This document shows positions 1 through 11,292 of a stretch of 64,000 nucleotides of DNA, one piece after another (the first letter of the stretch is position 1; the number at the start of each line of letters is the position of its first letter). Under the pieces are notes generated by a model. It was given only the letters and a program-made list of their open reading frames with translations. It made no database searches and was not told where the DNA came from. The DNA is from Fagopyrum homotropicum (lineage: Eukaryota; Streptophyta; Magnoliopsida; Caryophyllales; Polygonaceae). The stretch spans positions 120,016,242 through 120,080,241 of the forward strand of contig BSWB01000006.1 of assembly GCA_033239125.1 (NCBI GenBank), in the 5' to 3' direction. Made by a program: the position numbers and the translations under genes.

Positions 1-2343
1 CTGGTTTATTCTCGCAGTAAAACGGAGCATGCAGGACACTTGAGGATTGTTCTTCAAGTCTTACAGGATAGAGAGCTTTACGCCAAGTTCTCTAAGTGCG
101 AGTTTTGGATGTCCGAAGTAGCATTCCTTGGTCACATTGTTTCAGCTGAAGGGATCAAGGTAGATCTGGCAAAGATCAAGTCAGTAGCATCTTGGCCGCC
201 ACCTAAGAACATCAAGGAGGTCCGCAGCTTCTTGGGATTGGCGGGATACTACCGGCATTTTGTTGAGGGCTTTTCTGTTATCGCCCGACCGCTCACTTCC
301 TTGCCGCGGAAGTCTACGAGGTTCGTATGGTCCAAGTCGTGCCTGCGGAGCTTCGAGGAGCTGAAGAAGAGGTTGACCTCTGCTCCTATCTTAGCTCAGC
401 TAGAGGGCATTGATGATTTTGCGGTTTACAGCGACGCATCCAAGCTGGGCTTGGGATGTGTTCTGATGCAGAGGGGAAAGGTGATCGCTTATGCGTCTCA
501 AAAATTGAAGACGTATGAGGAGAATAACCCTACCCATGATCTTGAGTTAGCTGATGTTGTTCATGCTTTGAAGATTTGGAGACATTATCTGTACAGAGCC
601 ACGTGTCAGATTTTCACAGACCATAAGAGTTTGAAGTACATATTCACTCAACGGGAGTTGAATAACCGCCAGCGCACATGGTTAGAATTGATCAAGGACT
701 TTGATCTTGAGATCTTATACCACCCGGGAAAGGCTAATGTGGTAGCAGATGCTCTCAGTAGGAACACTTCCCGGGAGATGGCAATCACTAGGCTGACAGC
801 TCAGCCACAGTTACAGCGAGACCTTGCATGGCTAGAGATGGATATCTACTTCCCAAATTCCGATAGCCAGTTGTCCACCTTGGAGATAGTACCTGATCTG
901 TTGGCCGAAATCCGACAGAAGCAAGAGAGTTGCCCATCTTTGACACAAATCCGAGACCGGATGTCTCGAGGAGAGGCACCACAGTTTGCAGTTGGTGCTG
1001 ACGGAGTTTTGAAACGACACGAGCGTGTTTGTGTGCCGTCAGATCGAGAGTTGAGACAGAGGATCCTTCAGGAGGCTCACTCTTCACCTTACTAAGTACA
1101 CCCTGGTACGAGTAAGATGTATCAGGATATCAGATGCTCTTTCTGGTGGGGAGGTCTGAAGCCAGTTGTGACGAGATATGTAGCTCAGTGTGCGACTTGT
1201 CAGCAGGTCAAGATCGAGCATCATAGACCCGGAGGCGAGCTACACCCACTCCCCGTTCCTCAGTGGAAGTGGGAAGACATCTCTATGGATTTTGTGACCG
1301 GTTTAAGACCGAGTCGTGGTTTTGATGCTATCTGGGTCATCGTAGATAGACTGACGAAGACCGCACGTTTCATTCTGATCAAGGAAATGTGGCCAGTGAG
1401 TCGATTAGCAAAGGAGTGCACGAGACATATAGTGAGACTTCATGGGGTACCTAGGACCATAATCTCTGACAGAGACGGACGGTTCACTTAGAGGTTCTAG
1501 AAGCAAGTTCATGTCGCCCTAGGTACGAGTCTACAGTTCACGACAACTTATCATCCTCAGACCGATGGTCAGTCTGAGCGGACCATCCAGACTTTAGAGG
1601 ACATGTTGCGAGCCTGTGTGTTAGACTGGGGACAGATGTGGCCAGATCACCTTCCCTTAGTTGAGTTTTCGTACAATAACAGTTGGTACACATCGATCAG
1701 GATGGCTCCTTATGAGGCTTTATATGGACAGAGATGTCGTACACCGTTGTGTTGGGACGAGCCTAGTGGTGCCAGCGGAGTAGCACCCGCACAGATTCAG
1801 GATGACATGGCTCGAGTAGTAGTAATCCGAGAGCGGATGTTAGTAGCACAGAGTCGACAGAAGTCTTATGATGATAAGAGGGGCAGACCTCTGGAGTTTA
1901 GAGTTGGAGCTCAGGTTTGGTTGAGAGTATCTCCGACACGAGGCGTCAGACGTTTTGGTGTCAAGGGGAAGCTGAGTCCCAGATATGTTGGACCGTTTGA
2001 GATTCTTGAGCGAGTTGGAGAGGCAGCATACAGACTTGCGTTGCCACCGAGACTCGAGGATGTTCACCTAGTTTTCCATGTGGCTCAGCAACGGGAGTAC
2101 ATACCTGACCCGAGACACATCGTCAGTCATGAGGATCTAGTGATCGAGCCAGACCAAACGTTAGTAGAGCACCCGGTGGTTGTCTTAGGGCGTAGTACGA
2201 GACGCTTGCGTTCGAAGGACATCCCGATGTTAAAGATTCAGTGGTCGATGCAAGGAGCTGATGAGGCGACTCGGTAGACAGTGGATAGTATCCAGAGGAA
2301 CTATCCAAAGTTTTACGCTGGGCTGGATGCACCTTTAGCGTAG
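1..2343 (+). pseudogene. pol: Tekay-like chromovirus pol, 3' part (RT tail, RNase H, integrase), 4 nonsense codons
   Basis: This is the C-terminal part of a Ty3/gypsy polyprotein; the reading frame is already open at base 1, so its start is outside the window. The end of the RT palm (LVYSRS after the lost YIDD) is followed by the connection region (FLGHIVSAEGI, FLGLAGYYRHF), RNase H (YSDASKLGLG near codon 143, TDHKSL), an HHCC integrase finger (CATC near codon 400) and a DDE core (MDFVTG near 430, SDRDGRF near 490, GQSERT near 523). The GPFEILERVG and LRSKDIPMLKIQW stretches are the C-terminal domain and tail typical of the Tekay/Del clade. One frame runs throughout, but TAA at 1093 and TAG at 1489, 1498 and 2275 interrupt it, so no active integrase can be made. 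Clade assignment is from motif memory; a degenerate chromodomain in the tail is possible but not certain. Confidence 0.9.
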
Positions 2344-2439
2344 TCGTTGTTTCTGTTTTTCCTTTGTTGCGTTGCTTACGCTTTTGTGTGACGTTTTGTG
2401 TTGCGTGCCTCGATTGGGAAGATATGAGTTCAGTTTTGT
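1..2439 (+). mobile_element. Tekay-like chromovirus, segment 1 (internal region)
   Basis: Internal part of the outermost element. Bases 2344-2439 are its short untranslated stretch after pol, cut at 2439 by the Tat/Ogre insertion. The sequence resumes at 31051 with a typical chromovirus end (TTTCGGGACGAAACTTC at 31091-31107, followed by a purine-rich AGGAGG tract) directly before its 3' LTR. Confidence 0.85.
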
Positions 2440-4719
2440 TGTTGAGTAAAAATGTACACAAATTTACAAAACGCCTTTTATGTTTTATTCGAATACAAAT
2501 TTACAAAACACATTTTATTTAATTTTAATTTGTGTTCGACCCTCTCTTTTTGACCTTTTGATTCCAATTTATATAAATACCAATATTTAGTTTGTTTTGG
2601 TGATTTGGGCTGCACCCGTTTTTGGACGGGTTGCCTACGTACCTCGTTAAAGAGGATCAAGCCTCACGTAGTTCCGTGCGGTATTTTCATGCATCAGAGA
2701 ATCAAAGTCCTGACCCACCTTCTAGGAAGGGTTACCCAGACGATGATTCAACTATCATTTGCATGGTATTTATATCTAGATCATGCATCAAAGGATTAAA
2801 TTAAACCCACCTTCTAGGAAGGGTTTCTTAATTAATCCCACTATCATGCACATAATCAAGAAGAGTGATATTTTATTTATTTATATTTTATATTTTATGT
2901 TATTTTATTTTGTGACTGAATTCGGTTCTTAATTTATTAAATTTCCTACGTATCCTTTATTAGGAATCAAGTCGTACGTAGTTCTTAGATGATTGGGGTT
3001 TTTTGTGGTTAAACTCGACGAGCGGATGCTTTATATCGAGTTCATGAATATTTGAGAATTTTGGTTTAATTCTAAAATTTATTTTGAAGTTGACATTATT
3101 TGGACGATGCAACTGAATCCGATATTGGATTTCCTACGTATCTCGGAAAGAGCATCAAGTCATGACGCAGTTTTGGATGAAAATATATATAGCTTGGATT
3201 TTTGTGATTAAACTCGATGTGCAGATGCATTATACCGAGTTTAGAAAATTGGGCGTCTTTGATTTTATGTCCAAAGATTTGATTCAAAATTTACTTTACT
3301 CAGACGGGTCGACTGAATCCAATTTAATTTAATATCGGATTTCCTACGTAGGTCGGAAAGAGCATCAAGTCATAACGTAGTTCTACATGAAAAGATATGT
3401 AGTTTGGATTTTTGTGAAGTTAAACTCGATGAGCGGATGCTATATATCGAGTTAAGAATATATGACATTTTATAATATTTGAATTTGATTTGCGACTGTA
3501 CCCGATATAATTAATATCGAGTTACCTACGTAGCCTTTTAAAATGGCGTCAAGTCTTTACGTAGTTCTACAAGAACTACTTTTGATTTAATATTTTATGA
3601 CAGAACTTGGTATTTCATTGTTCTTACCTAAATCGATTTGATTTAACCATCAACTTCACTCATTTCTTCTCATTTATATTTTGGCCTTTTGATTTCTAGA
3701 AGCACAATGTTCTTCTCTGCTTCTTTTTTTTTTGGCTGATTCTGGGTAGTCTTTTCTGTACATGTTTTGTGTATTCTTTGCAGAATACGGTTTCTTTCCT
3801 TTACAACCAATCTCGATCTTATGCTTTTAACAAAATTGAGGCCAAATGGCTCAGTTGTAGCATCGGAATCGATCGATTCCAAATGACTACAGATTTGCAG
3901 CGGGAAATCAATCGATTTCAACCAATTGCGAATGTTTGTGTGTAGTGATAGATAGTATGCACTTCCAAACCATTATGAGTTTAGTGCAGAGATCGAATTT
4001 GTTTTGATGGATATTTGTTTTGCGGCTTTCATATGCAGAGGGTTGAAAGAAATGAAGAAGAAGGAAGAATGATTTATGTAAAATCATTTACAAAAATGAA
4101 TTTTTTTGGTTTCTACCTCTTCTTTCTTTCTCTTTCTGTATTTCCTTCTTCTATACTTGGTTTCCTCTTCTTTTCTTCCTCTGTATCTTCCTTATGTAGT
4201 AAGCGTTTGGTTTTTTGCAGCTTCACGTTCAAAAATAACCATGAAGGAGATGTTCCCTCTTTATACAGAAGAGTGGAGAGATTAATGGAGGTTTAAAGGG
4301 GTTATTTTGTTAACTTCCCACTAACCCACCACTTGTATTATTATTTTTATTTATTTTATAGAAATTTATTTCTCTCATTTGTTGCAGATTTGAGGATTGA
4401 ACGTGTTTTCAAATACACTCCTTTATAATTGTTTTATTTATTTAAATTTAGTCTTTTTAGCTAATTTATATAAATAGTTAGCATTTGGACTAAAATATGT
4501 TATGGGTAGAAGCCCAAACAATCTTGAATTTATCTATTATTATTAAATTAATGAGAATCATATTAACAAACATGATTGTTATATTTTTGGAATCCCAATT
4601 TCAAATTAGCTCTACGCTAAATTTTAAGAAATTAATCAAATGTTTAAAATATGATTAATTTCCTGAGATTTTATATTAGAGGATGAATAATAAGAATTCA
4701 TAAAATTTTACCCCAAACA
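2440..4719 (-). repeat. 3' LTR of the Tat/Ogre-like element
   Basis: Direct repeat of 28753-31050 on the same strand. It carries a hairpin-module array (2605-3567), a CT-rich tract (4110-4190) and, at 4256-4272, a TATA-like TATAAAGAGGG on the - strand. Small ORFs in it are not conserved coding sequence. Confidence 0.92.
2605..3567 (-). repeat. Diverged tandem array of hairpin modules in the Tat LTR
   Basis: Five copies of a module at 2634-2674, 2945-2983, 3133-3172, 3343-3383 and 3534-3567, with periods of about 190-210 bp for the last four. On the + strand each reads CCTACGTA, a short hairpin, ATCAAGTC-like, then ACGTAGTTC. The inner stem differs between copies but still pairs (CCTC/GAGG, TCCT/AGGA, CTC/GAG, GCC/GGC). 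Between copies is another hairpin, AACTCGAT...ATCGAGTT (about 3013, 3203, 3424). The 5' LTR holds the same array. Confidence 0.85.
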
Positions 4720-4740
4720 GTTGCCCCCGAACTTTATGCG
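4720..4740 (-). promoter_or_regulatory. Polypurine tract of the Tat/Ogre-like element
   Basis: The - strand reads TTCGGGGGCAAC directly against the 3' LTR start TGTTTGGGG, the expected place for plus-strand DNA priming. Confidence 0.7.
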
Positions 4741-5603
4741 TGTGAGAAATTGAACGCGTAGAAAGTTCGATATTTGTTTTTGCTTGTAAGATGCTTCGCA
4801 TTTGAAACCATTTGGTTTCATTTATGCATTCATGAAAGATGAACATATTGTATATATTTGAATAGTTTCAATGCAAATTTGTTTGGACATGAAATTTACC
4901 CATAGTCACTTGGCCAAGAATATGATATATGGGTATAAAAACTTTGAGCTTTATACATTTTCTTTTTGAAATTTGTTTTTGATATCTGATATTTGGCTTG
5001 AGGCCTTTTTGTGGCGGACAAGTGTTTATTTTTGAGAGCTTTATGCCATTGATTTAGAGACTTTGTAGATATCTCTTTTAAGGTTTGGAGGGCTTTATTG
5101 ATCAAGAAGTTTGATAACGTTAGTCAACATGATTTATCTCTCTTTGTTTGAGATAAAAATAAAGGAGTTTGGAAGAATATCATTTTTGTTTGAGAGTATG
5201 AGAAAATTCACATTGTAAAGCAATTGTGAATTTGATCAAATTTTTTTGGGAAATTTAAAATTTATTCCTTGAAAGGAAGTTTTGTTTTGAAGAAATTTTA
5301 ATTTAACCATTAAACTTGAGAATGATGCTCAAAGTAGAGCAATTTAGGCATAGAAGCCTTCAACTTTTCATCTTTCGTAGATGTATTTTGCTTACTCTTA
5401 TTTTCTTTTTAAAAAAGAAAAGAAAATGATTTATTGGTTTTTGTGGCTGCACCTAGCATTTGATTAGCTAGACTACCTACGTACCCCCTTTGTGAGGGAT
5501 CAAGCCTTCCATAGTTCGTTTGAGAACTTTTTTTTAATAGCCCTTTTTTCTCGGTGGTAGCGTAGCCATACTCCAGTTTTTCAGTTGTGAGATTTCAAAA
5601 ACT
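4741..5603 (-). other. Non-coding 3' region of the Tat/Ogre-like element
   Basis: AT-rich stretch between integrase and 3' LTR with no supportable gene. At 5446-5518 it holds a sixth copy of the LTR hairpin module: CTAGC/GCTAG stem (5455-5472), then CCTACGTA, a CCC/GGG hairpin, ATCAAG, and a decayed ATAGTTCG end. A family-2 Athila LTR interrupts the region at 5604. Confidence 0.7.
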
Positions 5604-7367
5604 TGTTCGCTCCAAACGGTGTGTGCAAGCTTTAAATTTATAACCCTAGATGTAAGCTTAAAACAAGGATGCGAACCCGCAGTGTACGGGTCAATCGTAG
5701 TAAAAGTAAGGAATTCTAGGGGTCGATCACAAGGACTTAGTGAAACAAAGTCGGAATAGGTAAGCTTTGTAATTACTAACCACAAAAGCAATTAAAACAA
5801 TCTAAGATGATAAAAAGTCAATAAAGGAAATATGCAATTCTAGAGATTAAAGTGTCTAGTTGTGGTTCCAACTCAAGATCTAAAGATAAACGGACAAAGC
5901 TGAGATTTTGCATAGGGAAGGTGTTACTAAAGTGGAATAGATCACCGGGTAAGTCTCACTACTCACTAATCTCAAACCGTAACTCCTATTACCGGGTAAG
6001 TCTCAAGGAATTAAGATAAAGAACTATAACCTCAAACTAACACACCACCTAAGGGAATAGAATCAACCTTTACCGGGTAAGTCTCAGGCTAACTCACAAA
6101 GATGGAATGAAAGCACACTCAAACCCCAATAAAGGATAAACCTTTATTACCTACACTTATGATCTTTGGTAAACAAACAAAGGAATTACCAGGTAAGTCT
6201 CATCCTAGGCTTGCATTGAACCAGGAAAGGTGTAATAAGAATAGGATTTGGCAAACTCTAACACTTAACTCTCAGTTTCGGATCAGATAAGTCACCTCGG
6301 TCAGAAGAATTCCACCCCGGCCGAGATTATCATCGACTGAGCGAGATGCTTAGGGTTAAGGTAAAGACTCGAGCTTTTAGGGTCCTACTGTGATTAAGAT
6401 TATTCTATCATTGTTTTTCCCACAACCTTCAGCCAATCACCCTAGAATCACACAAAGAAATTAGCCACTCATCATCGTGAAAGTAATAATCAAATATATG
6501 GGAAGAAAGAGAATAATTGAACAAGAAAATCTTAAGAGAAAGGCTTCAATAACTGAATCAATTATTAAACAAGCGTTCCTTGGATTAAAATCCAAAAAAG
6601 ACAATCAACAACGAAGGGAATCTAAGAGAATCTTACAAAACCCTTCACAAAAGCTATAAAAGCTCTAAACTTCCTTCTTCAACCTTAAAAAAGGTTCTTC
6701 AAATCTCCCAACTGGAGTAGGGCTGTAGTGGTGTATTCGGATGTATGCAGGATGTCTTGTGGTATGCGGGATATAACGGGTTTGGATTTGTGGAAAATCT
6801 AATCCTTTTTATAGGAAAATTACTCTCCAAAGATAAGATATCTTAGAAAGATCTCTTCCCATAAAAATCGGTAAAATATATGGGCTAAATTATCTTCTTC
6901 CTTCCAAGAACCCAACCAAAAAATATAAGATCCTCTTTCCAAAGATAAAAGATCTCAGCCAAAAATAAAATATCCTTGCCGCATCCAAGGTGTTCGCCTC
7001 GGTCGAGTCGGCTCCTCTGGATCACCTCGGTCGAGGTGACTCTGTAGTCAACCGAGGTGAATCACAACTGAATGTGAAATCTCTCAAATCTGGTCCAAAG
7101 TGAATCTTTAATCCATGGCCATGCTTCCTGGATTATTCCTTAAGCTCCTGAATGTAGCTCCAATGACTCCTTAGCTCCTTTTGCTCCTTTTTAGTACAAA
7201 ATGTGCCATTTTACCTACAATTACAACGAAACTAGGTGTAGACCTCGATTCCCGCAAAGGTAGATGAAACGACAATATAATCACATAATATACATACAAA
7301 CATGCAGATTATTGAAGATAAAACGTTTAAACAAGCCCCAAAATATAGACAATAATTCATGCTATCA
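5604..7367 (-). repeat. Lone Athila family-2 LTR inserted in the Tat element
   Basis: About 1764 bp, alignable along its whole length to the family-2 LTRs at 32238-34000 and 53348-55109 (TGTTCGCTCC at one end, GCTATCA at the other). It contains the family-2 CACCTCGGTCGAGGTG words near 6295-6330 and 6990-7060, and several repeats of ACCGGGTAAGTCTCA (5945-6200). No second LTR or coding region accompanies it. Flanking pentamers (AAACT at 5599-5603, ATACA at 7368-7372) do not match, and CAAAAACT left of it equals the eight internal bases next to the LTR of the full element. A truncated element fits better than a simple solo LTR. Confidence 0.88.
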
Positions 7368-7469
7368 ATACACATCACCAAAACAACTCAAACCCACCTT
7401 CTATGAAGGGTTTTTCAAGTTATTTCACTATCAATTGTGTACAATGGCCTTTTATCCTTTTTTTTTACA
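7368..7469 (-). other. Tat internal sequence with LTR-type palindrome
   Basis: Tat sequence resumes after the LTR insertion. It contains AACCCACCTTCTATGAAGGG (7389-7408), matching the near-palindrome found twice in the Tat LTR (2712-2732, 2806-2826), and the same ACTATCA tail follows. Confidence 0.55.
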
Positions 7470-8712
7470 TCAAGTAAAGAACTTCCTTATAAACTTCCTA
7501 TTTACACTAGAATATAATATCTTGCCTTCATTGTTTGAAAGCTCGTATGCTCCCTTAGGAAAAATCTTGGTGATAACATAAGGGCCCTCCCATTTTGGCT
7601 CAAATTTTCCTTTTGATTTTTGGTTAATGACAATTGGTCGTCTTACTGTAAGAACCAAATCACCTACCGAAAAGGATCGGAACTTGACTCGTTTGTTAAA
7701 TGCACCAGCTACTTGAGCTTGGTAAATTTCGAGTCTTTGTTGTGTCGCCAACCTACACTCGTCTAATGCTTCGAGTTCAGCTAGACGGACTTTGACATTT
7801 TCCTCGGGATCGGTGAGTTGTACCGCAACCCTAAGGGAAGGTAATTATACCTCCAAAGGTAAGATGGCTTCAGATCCAAATACCAAGTTGTATGGCGTAC
7901 ATCCGGTAGATGTTTGAACTGTTGTCCGGAATGCCCATAATGCTTCATGCAATCTTTCATGTCAATCTCTTCTTGATTCTGACACAATATTCTTGAGAAT
8001 TTTGCATAGGACCTTATTAAATGCTTCAGCTTGACCATTCGAAGATGGATTGTAGCTTGATGAAAAACTGTGTTTGAAGCCAAATTTTTTAGCTAGTTTC
8101 ACCATTACTTGATTTTTGAAATAGAGGGCGTTGTCCGATATTATCTTCAAAGGAACTCCATATCGGTATATCAAATGGATTGTGATAAAGTTGGCAACTT
8201 CTTTTGCCCCCACTACTTTAATGGTAAAGCTTCAACCCATTTGGAGAAATAATCAGTTGCGGCCAAAATGTATCGAGACCCCGTGATGATGACGGATTTA
8301 TAGGCCCTACAACATCAAGACCCCATGCATTGAAGGGCCAAGACAAGATTGTCAGATGGAGGAGTTGAGGAGGTTGATGAATGAAATCACCATGAATTTG
8401 ACACGCATGACACGTCTTAGCAAAATTCATTGCATCCTTCACCATGGTCGGCCAATAATAGCCTAGCCATTTGACTTGATCGGCTAACTTAGGACCACCT
8501 TGATGTGCCCCACATATTCCGGCATGAGTTTATGTGAGAATATATTTTGCTTCTTCTTTTGATAAACACCGAAGAAGTATATCATCAAAGGCTCTACGAT
8601 ACAAGGTATCATTTTTCAACAAGAAACGCGGTGCCCGCCGTTTGATATCCACTTTCTTTTTGGCATCATCAGGTAAAATCCCATGTTGAAGATGTTCAAT
8701 GATTGATTGTCA
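7470..8712 (-). pseudogene. Tat/Ogre integrase, broken by frameshifts
   Basis: Translation of the - strand in several frames shows an HHCC finger (AHQGG, then CHACQIHG near 8400), the first catalytic Asp in AWGLDVVGP (near 8315), the second in ISDNALYF (near 8140), and the Glu in SNGQAEAFNK (near 8030). The C-terminal part 7751-7470 has VGDLVLTVRR, KFEPKWEGPYVI and ends in a stop at 7470. The domain would insert the cDNA into host chromatin. At least two frame changes (near 8215 and 7960-7780) separate the parts, so it is inactive. It follows the second RNase H as in other Tat elements. The family call is firm; the exact break positions are approximate. Confidence 0.85.
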
Positions 8713-9233
8713 TCAATCAGGGTCTTCATCAATCTCATATACCAAGGGAACATGCACTTCTTCGGTTGAGTTGAATCGGTCTAAAGCCGATGAAAGCAAA
8801 TGACGCTCCCCAATTGTGATTTGAACCTCTCTTTCATAAGGTACTGTTAGAGATGCCGCTAATTTGGCTAGGGCATCAGCCTTATCATTTCCGGGACTTG
8901 ACACATGCATTACTTCTACTTGTTGAAATTGTTGCATGAGATATTTTGCTCTTTCGTGTAAAGGAATTAAATTTGGGTGCTTTACTTCATATTGTCCATT
9001 TATTTGTCTAATGATCAATTGAGAATCACCAAACACCTTTAATGGATCAATATGCAACTCAAGAGCTATTTTAAGACCGATGATTAGTGCCTCATATTCT
9101 GCCACATTGTTTGTGTAAGTCTCTAAAAGAGCAAAGGAATATGGCACCAAGCCGCCATAAGGAGTGATAAACACAATACCAACTCCATATGCTTGTTTTT
9201 TCTCCGCTCCGTCAAAATATAATTGCCATGAGC
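8713..9233 (-). pseudogene. Second, archaeal-type RNase H (aRH) of the Tat lineage
   Basis: The - strand encodes an RNase HI fold distinct from the retroviral one. LYFDGAEK (about 9230, in another frame), NNVAEYEAL, VFGDSQLI and NDKADALAKLA carry the D-E-D-D catalytic residues. A second RNase H after the gypsy RNase H is a diagnostic trait of Tat/Ogre elements. The longest open part is 9174-8713; a frameshift separates it from the first Asp and from the preceding connection domain. It would remove RNA from RNA:DNA hybrids; its exact role beside the first RNase H is unsettled. Confidence 0.82.
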
Positions 9234-9564
9234 AGCTAAAAAGTCAGTAATGACTTGTCCTTTTACAGCCTTTTGCGACACAAATTTGATGTCGAAAGGA
9301 GCTAATAACATTGCCTACTTGGCTACTCTTCCACACAACAATGCTTTTGATAAGATAGATCTTAGCGGATCAGCCTTTGAGATCAAGGTGATTTGATGGG
9401 TTAAAAGATAATGTCGTAACTTTTGAACGGCAAACACCAAAGCAAGACATATCTTTTCCATAGTAGAATAATTGTGTTCTGCCCCTACCAAGGTTCGGAT
9501 GATATAGTATAAGGCATTTTCTTTTCCCTCATCATTGTTTTGAGCCAACATAGCCCCTAAGGAC
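9234..9564 (-). pseudogene. Tat gypsy-type RNase H and linker (downstream half of split pol)
   Basis: Motifs AEHNYSTMEKICLALVFAVQKLRHYLL and SKADPLRSIL match the retroviral-type RNase H of gypsy elements, followed by LLAPFDIKFVSQKAVKG, the link to the second RNase H. The coding sequence is cut at 9564 by the Athila family-1 insertion and continues upstream at 22871. A stop lies after GRVAK (9315) and a frame change before the second RNase H. Confidence 0.8.
9560..9564. repeat. Target site duplication AGGAC, left copy
   Basis: AGGAC lies directly before TGTTCGCC and again at 22871-22875 directly after GCTAACA. This perfect 5-bp duplication dates the insertion as one event into the Tat RNase H region. 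Confidence 0.95.
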
Positions 9565-11274
9565 TGTTCGCCACTTAGCGTGCGTGCAAATAAGCTTTAA
9601 TTATAAAACTAGAAATCAAGCAAGCGAACCCGCACTGTACGGATCGATATAGTTGAAAAAGAATTCCAGAGTATCGAACACAGGGATTTGGGGGGTTAAA
9701 TCCAATTATAGGTTATCAAGCGAGTAAATGTAAGAACTTTTCGAATTATTGGGAAAACAACAATCCTAAAGATCTAGGAATCCAGCTGTGGCAATCGATT
9801 CAAGATATACTAGTGATATAAGGACAGAGTTAAGATATGCAAAGGTATGCTAATGTAAGGTAATCGTACGATGAAGTTCCAAAAACCTTATATGACTCAC
9901 CTACAAGACACTCTCTATAAAGGTTGTTGAGGTTTCAGTATAGAAAGGTTCTAAAGGTAAGAATTAACGTCAAATACCCAAACTTATAATCCAAGGATCA
10001 AGACTAACTAAACCGATTAAGGTTGTGACACTCACAACCGAGATAGAGGTTGTTGAGGCTTCACTACCACCTAGAAAAGGCAAGCCAAGACTAAGTTAAA
10101 GCAAATCTTTAACTTTGGATTAAAGTAAAAGCAAGTTCATAACTTAACACAAAATTACGGGTAGTTCTTGAGTTCCACGGCCGTGGAAGCTCAAGAACAG
10201 ACCGTGGATTAGGGTTGTCGGTGATTCTCTCTAACTCTCAGGGTCCAATCTGTTTACGATCGATCTATCATCATCTAAGCCACAACTATCAACCCTTCAC
10301 CTTAGAATTGTTAAGGGTTTTTAGCCAACAATAGTCATATTGATATCAAATTCAAGGTTTAAAAGAATGAAAGATGAAAACTTCCGAAAACTTTCAATAA
10401 CTTTCAAATCAATCTCAAATCCACAATCAAGAACAATAATCGTCACTAGATTCGGAATAACACAAACAATCACGAATCTTAGATAAGAAGGAAGAACGGG
10501 ATGTCAATCCGTCTTCTAAATCAAACCTAAGTAAGAAGCGAAATCTTCTTACGAACAATCTTCCGAATCTTCAATCTTCCGTCAATCCGGAAATCACACT
10601 AGCAACGCGCAAATCTCTCAAACACAATCTTCGCCAAATGCGAAATTAGGGCAATTCCCAGCGTAAGCGTAAGCAAAAGTGCGTCTAAGCAGAGGTGACG
10701 GAATCTCCCTTCGTCCGTCCTTTTATAGTGTAAGATAAAATATCGGCCCGGCCCAATTGCGTAGAAGATCGTGGCTTAAAGTGTGGCGAAAAAGATCGCC
10801 AAGATCACGGTCGTGGAAGGGTTCCACGGCTGTAATTTAGAGCGTGGAAATCATCACGGTTTGACACAACTCCTCCACGGCCGTAGAAGTTGCTGGAATG
10901 AACCACGCTTCCCTTGCCATGGTTCCACGGCCGTGGACTTGAACGTGGAATGTAGTACGGCCGTATTTTAGAGCGTGGTTTAGGGCTAGAACGTGATTCT
11001 TCCTTAGTCTCGTGCATTCTTCAAGTTGGCACTTCCTTAGCTCCTAGGAATGTTCTCAATTCATGGACATGCTCAATCAAATCCATCCTTGCTCAATTCC
11101 GTTCGGAAATAGCTCTTAATTGCCTACAATCAACATAAAGCTTGTGTAGATTTCTATATCGACATTATAGACAAACTAGCTCACAAATGCATCAATGCTT
11201 AATCAATGACTATCAATATGGATGAAATACACTTAGAAAACGTGCCTAAAATATCACAATATTTCATGCTAACA
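9565..11274 (-). repeat. 3' LTR of Athila family-1 copy 1
   Basis: TGTTCGCC...GCTAACA on the + strand (sense TGTTAGC...GCGAACA). It holds the long palindrome 10164-10198 and a cluster of CCACGGCCGTGG-type words at 10760-10990, plus the conserved GCGAACCCGC-CTGTACGG word at 9624-9642. Confidence 0.95.
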
Positions 11275-11292
11275 AATAACCCCATACTTGCC
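11275..11292 (-). promoter_or_regulatory. Polypurine tract, Athila family-1 copy 1
   Basis: The - strand reads GGCAAGTATGGGGTTATT against the 3' LTR. The same tract borders the 3' LTR of copy 2 (45137-45154), and a similar AGTATGGGGTATTT borders that of family 2. Confidence 0.75.

Noticed and set aside
2605..2804. Small ORFs in the Tat LTR repeated at 28900-29117
   Set aside because: Duplicated only because the LTR is duplicated; they cover hairpin modules.
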